In this document: positions 23,557 to 28,557 of the stretch, in pieces
Layout: each line of letters starts with the position of its first letter
How positions within the stretch are numbered: the stretch's first letter is position 1
Assembly: GCA_002396205.1 (NCBI GenBank)
Contig: DGXB01000038.1
Span: forward strand, 1-28,557
Reading direction: 5' to 3'
Length of the DNA stretch: 28,557 nt
From: Bacteroidales bacterium UBA4243
GTDB lineage: Bacteria; Bacteroidota; Bacteroidia; Bacteroidales; F082
Notes under the pieces: model-generated
Told to the model about the DNA's origin: nothing
Databases searched by the model: none
What the model saw: only the letters and a program-made list of their open reading frames with translations
Made by a program: the position numbers and the translations under genes

Positions 23557-25251
23557 ATGAAAAGATATATTCTCATCATTTGTGCAGCAACAATAGCTTT
23601 AGCCTCCTGCACCAAGAATTTCGAAGAAATGAACCAAGACCCGTTCTCGCCGACGGGCACCACCATCGAGGCCCTGTTTAACGGCGTGGTAAGCTCCATG
23701 CAGCAGAGCATGAACGAGCAGTTCTACCTGCAAAACGAGATCTGGTACCCCGAGACGGAACTCGGCGCCCTGACTTCCGAGGCATGGGGCAACTCACAAA
23801 TCGGCACCTCCAGTGTTTGGAACGACTACTACCTCATGCTTTCCAACATCCGCGAACTCGAGCGCCGTTTCGACGCCTATGGCGAGGAGCAAGGCGACAC
23901 CGCCGTGTGCGACAAGGTGCGCGCCCAGCTCAACATCTTGAAGGCCTACCAGACCTTCAAGGTAACGGACATCTTCGGCGACATGCCTTATTCCCAAGCA
24001 GGACGTATCTGGGAAAACGCCTCGTCGCAAACCACGATGAAGCCCGAATGGGACACCCAAGAGAGCATCTACAAGTCGCTGCTTGACGAGCTGGTCGTGG
24101 CCCGCGACGTGCTTCACGCCGACTCAGCCACCACCGCCAACGGCAACGAGTACTACAAGCTGCCCTACGAGGTGCTGCTCAACAACAACTACACGCTTTG
24201 GGCCGAGTTTGCCAACTCGCTCATCCTGCGCCACGGCTTGCGCATGTACGACAAAGACCCCGCCTTTGCCGAGCCTTTGCTGAAGAAGGCCTATGAGTTC
24301 CCTTACTCCTCGATAAGCTCTTCGGGCGGCATGGCCACGGGTGGTGCCATCGCCTTGTGGCCCAGTGTGTTGGGTACCAATTGGGACATCAATTGGTCGT
24401 TCCGCGAGCACAAGAACCTCCGCATGGGCGAAACCGTGTGGAGCATCGTCTCGTCGACCGACGACATGGACGGCAGCGGCATCTTCGACTATCGCACCTT
24501 CCTCTTCTTCGACACGAGCCACAAGACCGACAGTTTCCCTGACGGCGCTTGGAAACCCTTCCCACAGATTCGTACCGCCGAGACGCCCACCGAAGGCGGC
24601 TCGCCCTACGCCCAGAGCCGCGACGCCAACTACACCTTCAAAGGCCCGTCGTGCCTCTATTCGCCGTTCAACTACTACCTGACCCGCGACGAGCGCTACA
24701 TGCCGCAAATCTTCGTCACCTACGCCGACGTGCTCTTCATGAAGGCCGAAATCGGGGCCCGTGGCATCGGCGGCATCACCCTCTCGGGCATGGACCTCGA
24801 CCAGATGCTCTTCCAAGGCATCTACCAGTCGAGCATCTTTTGGGCACACATACCGCAAAACACCAGCCGCTGGACCTACTTCTATCCGCAATACACCAAC
24901 TTCACCACCGGCCTCGACATCTGGGCCTTGGGCCAGAAGATGGCTTCCAACGTGATGAACTATGCGGTGTATATGAACCCCAGCTTCGACGGCAGCAACG
25001 AGGCCTACCTCGACCTCATCTACCAGCAGCGTTGGCTCAACCTCTTCCGCCAGCCGTGGGAGGCATGGGCCTTGGCACGCCGCACCATGCGGACGCCCAC
25101 CACCATCGACCATGCCAAGCTGACGTCGTATCGTTTGGAGTATCCCCAAAAGGAGATCGAATACAACTACGACAACTACACGGCGCAGCTGGCCCGAATG
25201 TCGCACGGCGACACGCGCCAGACCAAGGTGTGGTGGATGGATTTTAGATGA
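23557..25251 (+). CDS. SusD/RagB-like surface lipoprotein (SusD-like_2 type)
   Basis: A 564-residue outer-membrane lipoprotein that caps its SusC partner and binds the ligand. The signal ends LASC with lipidated Cys18. The N-terminal segment FEEMNQDPFSPTG and the helical TPR-like regions (RAQLNILKAYQTFKVTDIFG, ADVLFMKAEIGARG) are typical of the SusD/RagB nutrient-binding lipoproteins placed in SusD-like_2. The end, YLDLIYQQRWLNLFRQPWEA, is the usual conserved C-terminal helix. Its TGA stop overlaps an ATG (ATGA) that opens a 70-codon frame which I do not regard as a gene. A 20-bp perfect hairpin begins 33 nt after the stop. Confidence 0.93.
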   Translation: MKRYILIICAATIALASCTKNFEEMNQDPFSPTGTTIEALFNGVVSSMQQSMNEQFYLQNEIWYPETELGALTSEAWGNSQIGTSSVWNDYYLMLSNIRELERRFDAYGEEQGDTAVCDKVRAQLNILKAYQTFKVTDIFGDMPYSQAGRIWENASSQTTMKPEWDTQESIYKSLLDELVVARDVLHADSATTANGNEYYKLPYEVLLNNNYTLWAEFANSLILRHGLRMYDKDPAFAEPLLKKAYEFPYSSISSSGGMATGGAIALWPSVLGTNWDINWSFREHKNLRMGETVWSIVSSTDDMDGSGIFDYRTFLFFDTSHKTDSFPDGAWKPFPQIRTAETPTEGGSPYAQSRDANYTFKGPSCLYSPFNYYLTRDERYMPQIFVTYADVLFMKAEIGARGIGGITLSGMDLDQMLFQGIYQSSIFWAHIPQNTSRWTYFYPQYTNFTTGLDIWALGQKMASNVMNYAVYMNPSFDGSNEAYLDLIYQQRWLNLFRQPWEAWALARRTMRTPTTIDHAKLTSYRLEYPQKEIEYNYDNYTAQLARMSHGDTRQTKVWWMDFR

Positions 25252-25283
25252 ACAAGTGCCTGAACGTCAGAATAAAAGATTGC

Positions 25284-25332
25284 ACTTTATGCCATCTGAC
25301 TCAGAATTGCTTTGAGTCAGATGGCATAAAGT
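25284..25332 (+). terminator. 20-bp perfect hairpin after the susCD operon
   Basis: The arms at 25284-25303 and 25313-25332 are exact reverse complements (20 bp) around the 9-nt loop GAATTGCTT. No T tract follows, so it is not a standard intrinsic terminator. It could stabilise the 3' end of the susCD mRNA, block transcription into the next gene, or be a mobile palindromic element. Confidence 0.6.
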
Positions 25333-25413
25333 TCCCAAATCATTTTCTTCCATCTAGACAAATACTCCTATCTGTTCGAAACTTAAATTTTGTCACCGAA
25401 ATAAACAAAAAAC

Positions 25414-25444
25414 TTGTTTGGAAAGAAATAAACCACTATTTTTG
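25414..25444 (+). promoter_or_regulatory. Promoter of the 25473 T9SS cargo gene
   Basis: TTG at 25414-25416 with a 20-nt spacer (or TTTG at 25417-25420 with 16) precedes TATTTTTG at 25437-25444. The start codon is 28 nt downstream. Confidence 0.6.
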
Positions 25445-25472
25445 CCGCTTCAAACCATAAAAAATCAGTTCC

Positions 25473-27110
25473 ATGAAAAAAAGATTCTCTTTCATTCTGT
25501 CATTGGCACTACTTCTCGTAGCCAAAACGTTTTCGCAACAACCGGATTTCCTGTTCGAACACCGTTTCCCCTATCCCATTCTCCACACAGTGAATTATGA
25601 ACGCATAGAAACCTTCACATTAGAAGTGGCACCAGACGATACCACGGAGGGATTCTATTTGATTTCGACGGGAGACGGCAAGAATTCGAATTGGTATGAG
25701 ATAGACCCCGTTTCTCCTCCCATTGTTTACAAAGTGTCGCTTGAGGGAGAATTGCTTGGCGAACTCGCCCTTGGCTCCGAAGACAGTTATTCTGTTGTGA
25801 CTAGGCTGTTTTTTGACCCCGAAGAGCCGAATTGTTGCCTTGCGATTGGAAGCATACACGACAACGACCTTCACTACGACAGGCCTTTTCTGGCCAAATT
25901 TGATACTGATTTGAATCTGCTATGGCAAAGGGAGATAGAACTCCCTGAAGCCTATCATGGGTATATATGGACATCGGCCTTCATGGACAGCAGCGGCGAT
26001 ATCGCTTGTTGCTTAGGGGTTTCGGGTATCCCAGCACCTGTTTTCTGCCGGTTGACCACCGAAGGAGAGCTCATCGCCATAAGCCAATACACGGGTCCGT
26101 GCACCACCTTCAACATCACTTGTGGGGGATTCTTTGAATTTCAGGACGGCAGCGGCGACTATGGGAAAACCGTGGAATACGATTCAGGCCCAACAGATGA
26201 TCTTTACCTCATCCGTATCAACAGGGATTTGGAATTGGTCAGCAATCAGGTCCTTCTCAGAGAAATACGCGAAGGAGCATCAAGCTCTTACCAAGAGCTT
26301 TACCTCGGTATTAACCCACAGAATTACGCCATCTTCTCCATGCCTGACGGTTCGGTGGTTTTCGGGGGCGATGCCACACTAGGCCGTTTGGACTACCAAT
26401 ACGATTGGACTTTTGACGATGTCATAGGTTTCATAAGGCTTGACCAAGACTGTAACATCCTTTCCTACGCATCTGTGGGGCAGGGAGAAATAGGCGTCGG
26501 GAACGACAGCATCAAGGCAATTCAAGGAAACACTTGTACGGACATGGTTGGCAAAGATGCCTTTTATTTCTATCATATGGTAGGAGAGCCCTACGGCTTT
26601 GGTTACGATTGGATTAACTGCTTTGTTGTGACAAAGATGGACATCGACGGCAACGTCATCTGGCAACGCTATTGGAACAGATACTATCCTGAATACGGAA
26701 TGAAGGTATATTGGCCAAATTCCATCATGACCACTTCCGACAAGGGATGTCTGGTCTCAGGTACTTCCTATTACTCTGACATTTACGGTTCCCCACGTGA
26801 CAACACTGAGGCCGAGTTTTTCATGCTTAAGTTCTTCGCCGACGGCACGCTGTCCGTCCCCGAAGCAGAAGCATTCGTCCGCCCCTACGCCTACTACCCC
26901 AACCCCGCCCAAGACCAGCTCCGCCTGCAATACTCGCCCGACGTGGAGCCTGCCAGCATCGAGCTTTACGACCTGCAAGGCCGCCTCGTGCGCAGCCAAG
27001 GTTCGGGCCTCGAGAGCCTCAGCCTGCAAGGCCTCGCCCCAGGGCAATACGTGATGAAGGTCACCATGGCGGACGGGACCACATTCTCTGACAAGGTGGT
27101 GAAGGAATGA
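25473..27110 (+). CDS. Secreted protein with T9SS type A sorting domain (paralogue of the next gene)
   Basis: A 545-residue exported protein. The Sec signal is at residues 1-21 (ending TFSQ). The body has repeated motifs such as LLWQREIEL, VIWQRYWNRYY, DGSVVFGG and KGCLVSGTS, suggesting blades of a propeller-like fold. The C-terminal T9SS domain begins AYYPNPAQDQLRLQ, contains IELYDLQGRLVRSQG, and ends GQYVMKVTMADGTTFSDKVV. The body resembles the next gene product closely, for example IHDNDLHYDR against IHDNELHCDR and FEFQDGSGDYG against FEFKDGSGDYG. No enzymatic motif is recognised. It has its own promoter, so it is separate from susCD. Confidence 0.8.
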   Translation: MKKRFSFILSLALLLVAKTFSQQPDFLFEHRFPYPILHTVNYERIETFTLEVAPDDTTEGFYLISTGDGKNSNWYEIDPVSPPIVYKVSLEGELLGELALGSEDSYSVVTRLFFDPEEPNCCLAIGSIHDNDLHYDRPFLAKFDTDLNLLWQREIELPEAYHGYIWTSAFMDSSGDIACCLGVSGIPAPVFCRLTTEGELIAISQYTGPCTTFNITCGGFFEFQDGSGDYGKTVEYDSGPTDDLYLIRINRDLELVSNQVLLREIREGASSSYQELYLGINPQNYAIFSMPDGSVVFGGDATLGRLDYQYDWTFDDVIGFIRLDQDCNILSYASVGQGEIGVGNDSIKAIQGNTCTDMVGKDAFYFYHMVGEPYGFGYDWINCFVVTKMDIDGNVIWQRYWNRYYPEYGMKVYWPNSIMTTSDKGCLVSGTSYYSDIYGSPRDNTEAEFFMLKFFADGTLSVPEAEAFVRPYAYYPNPAQDQLRLQYSPDVEPASIELYDLQGRLVRSQGSGLESLSLQGLAPGQYVMKVTMADGTTFSDKVVKE

Positions 27111-27170
27111 TAACAACACGACCAACAACAATGAAAGAGCTTGTTGCCAAGAGAGCCTCAGCCATCGAAA

Positions 27171-27220
27171 GGGGATTGCAAATCCCCATACTCGACACCA
27201 GCGAATTGCAAATTCGCTGG
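27171..27220. repeat. Double hairpin repeat with GATTGCAAATC-type cores
   Basis: The first hairpin is GGGGATT-GCA-AATCCCC (27171-27187, 7-bp arms). The second is CCAGCGAATT-GCA-AATTCGCTGG (27198-27220, 10-bp arms). Both share the core ATTGCAAAT and resemble the 14655 hairpin. They lie in the 146-nt gap between two paralogous secreted-protein genes. A 35-codon frame (27131-27238) runs through them but looks like a by-product of the repeat. Confidence 0.6.
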
Positions 27221-27256
27221 AACGGAGATTATGTTTAATTTTAAAAAACAATCAAA

Positions 27257-28557
27257 ATGAAAAAGTTCAGCTTTATTCTTTCCCTATTAGCCTTTCAAAT
27301 TGTTGCATTCGCCCAAACACCCGACTTCTACTTCACCTACAACTACCCCGACACGGAGGCCGAAGGAGGAATCGCCATGGAAACTGACGACGGATGTTTC
27401 CTTGTGTCAGCTTTTGAATACATGAAAGAATGGTTTGACAATGAAAATTACACTGTAGCGGGCAAAATCCTCAAATTATCCGCTACTGGCGAAATGATGG
27501 GTGAAATGATGTTTGGTGAAGAGGGCAGACGCTCGACCATAGTGGGGCTATTTCCTGATCCGAAACAACCAGGCCGTTATCTCGCTGTTGGGAAAATACA
27601 CGACAACGAGCTTCATTGCGACCGACTTTTGGCCTACAAATTTGACAGAGACCTCCAGACCGTATGGCAAAAGGAAATCGAGATTGATGAATTGGATGAT
27701 TGTTTCTTTTGTTTTGGCAGAAGCTTCATGGATGCCCAAGGCAATATTGTGTATATGACCCTCCCTTACGAGGTCATTCATCAACCACAAGGAACAGATA
27801 TACAGTTTCATCCTCAAACCTTTTTCAAGATTTCATCAGACGACGGGACGCTACTGGCCTTTCATGAGAGCGAGCAACCCATTAGCTTGTATCTTGCTTT
27901 GGGAAGCATCTTCGAGTTTAAAGACGGCAGTGGCGACTATGGACACGTCTCAAGTTATCATCACAACAATGCGGTGGTCAGGATGAATAGCGACTTTGAA
28001 ATCATTGATGAGCACCCGCTTCCATTTAAAATGCCTTCGCCATACGGAGGGAACGGTTATGAATTGTATTTCAATAGTACCAGCATCGATTTTCCCACTG
28101 TTTTGTCCCAACCCGACAGTTCTTTAGTGATTATTTGGGAAGCCGACGAGCTGTTCAAGCTTCCAGAATGGCGGACGGACATGACGATGTTGAAGATAGA
28201 TATAGACGGCAACATCATAGCATCCCAAATTGTCGGTTTCGACAATGACAGCGTGGAGTTGGCACCCTATGTGAGGGGGGTAGACAGACATGGAGATTGG
28301 TTGTATTTCTGCCATTCAAGCTATACAGTGATAAACGACGAGTTTCACTACGTTCAAGGAACCAATCTTATCACGGTTACCAAAACAGATTCCGACCTTG
28401 GTGTGGTTTGGCAACGGTATTGCCATCTCAACATGAATTGTCGGCCACTTTGCATAACAGCCACGAAAGACGGAGGTTGCCTCGTGACGGGTGGTGCTTA
28501 TTGCGGGGAAAACAACACCGTGTATGTGTTAGCATTCAAGGTGTTGGCGGACGGCAC
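27257..28557 (+). CDS. Secreted paralogue of the 25473 protein, truncated by the window end
   Basis: An open frame of 433 codons with no stop before the window edge. It starts MKKFSFILSLLAFQIVAFAQ, a Sec signal nearly the same as that of the 25473 protein. The body shares landmarks with that protein: KIHDNELHCDR, VWQKEIEI, SIFEFKDGSGDYG, LKIDIDGNIIASQ, VVWQRYCHLN and KDGGCLVTGGAY. The last visible residues, VLAFKVLADGT, align just before the point where the upstream protein enters its T9SS domain, so a sorting domain is expected beyond the window. No promoter box is clear in the gap, so it may be co-transcribed with the gene before it. Function is unknown. Confidence 0.8.
   Translation, partial: MKKFSFILSLLAFQIVAFAQTPDFYFTYNYPDTEAEGGIAMETDDGCFLVSAFEYMKEWFDNENYTVAGKILKLSATGEMMGEMMFGEEGRRSTIVGLFPDPKQPGRYLAVGKIHDNELHCDRLLAYKFDRDLQTVWQKEIEIDELDDCFFCFGRSFMDAQGNIVYMTLPYEVIHQPQGTDIQFHPQTFFKISSDDGTLLAFHESEQPISLYLALGSIFEFKDGSGDYGHVSSYHHNNAVVRMNSDFEIIDEHPLPFKMPSPYGGNGYELYFNSTSIDFPTVLSQPDSSLVIIWEADELFKLPEWRTDMTMLKIDIDGNIIASQIVGFDNDSVELAPYVRGVDRHGDWLYFCHSSYTVINDEFHYVQGTNLITVTKTDSDLGVVWQRYCHLNMNCRPLCITATKDGGCLVTGGAYCGENNTVYVLAFKVLADG

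Larger units (their letters stand above)
25248..25460 (+). pseudogene. Short frame after susD-like gene whose start copies the TPR/HTH gene start
   Basis: A 70-codon frame begins on the ATGA overlapping the SusD-like stop. Its first seven codons (MNKCLNV) equal those of the gene at 7645. 20 of the first 22 nt match, and both differences are synonymous. After that the frame runs through the hairpin at 25284-25332 and the promoter of the next gene and has no coding character. It may be a remnant of a gene start or simply non-coding DNA. Confidence 0.3.

Noticed and set aside
27131..27238. A 35-codon frame (MKELVAKRAS...) before the last gene
   Set aside because: Its second half is the translation of two hairpin repeats (LQIP and LQIR from the cores), so it is more likely repeat DNA than a gene.

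Overview
The window looks like chromosome of an uncultured member of the Bacteroidales (phylum Bacteroidota). The grounds are a SusC/SusD pair, several secreted proteins ending in type IX secretion (T9SS) sorting domains, an EF-G2-type translation factor, and many TAnnTTTG-type -7 promoter boxes with A-rich, Shine-Dalgarno-poor leaders. GC is moderate in genes and much lower between them. No rRNA, integrase, transposase, cas operon or CRISPR array is visible.

Layout. 1-29 is the 5' end of a tRNA on the minus strand. 235-303 is a dispersed palindromic repeat. 339-3568 carries a PfkB-family kinase and an EF-G paralogue whose GTPase catalytic residues are altered. 3725-5535 (minus) is an rpiB-lutB-like overlapping pair. 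5536-6126 is a 0.6-kb AT-rich divergent gap with DnaA-box-like 9-mers and two palindromes. 6127-9486 encodes a secreted MORN-repeat protein and a membrane TPR/HTH regulator. 9592-11788 encodes a T9SS cargo protein, a small lipoprotein and a three-TM protein. 11789-12171 is a small gene graveyard: a decayed copy of the lipoprotein and a truncated AlbA_2-type gene. 12172-14622 carries an LD-carboxypeptidase and a DUF4143-type ATPase behind three 33-bp iterons. 14676-15836 (minus) encodes a Card1/Can2-like CARF nuclease (DUF1887). 15882-17306 (minus) encodes a beta-helix T9SS cargo protein. 17388-17603 is a composite palindromic repeat. 17611-19939 (minus) holds pgk and a diacylglycerol-kinase-like gene, with a heptamer-repeat palindrome between them. 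20215-25251 is a susCD-type uptake operon followed by a 20-bp perfect hairpin. 25473-28557 holds two tandem paralogous secreted proteins; the second runs off the window.

How it fits together. Housekeeping carbon metabolism (pgk, rpiB, PfkB kinase, lutB-like) is interspersed with envelope functions: SusCD import, T9SS cargo, lipoproteins and peptidoglycan recycling. The most unusual items are the CARF nuclease with no type III CRISPR system in view, the EF-G paralogue predicted to be GTPase-deficient, the box cluster in the 5.5-6.1 kb gap, and a high density of different palindromic repeat families, mostly at gene ends and one inside a coding sequence.
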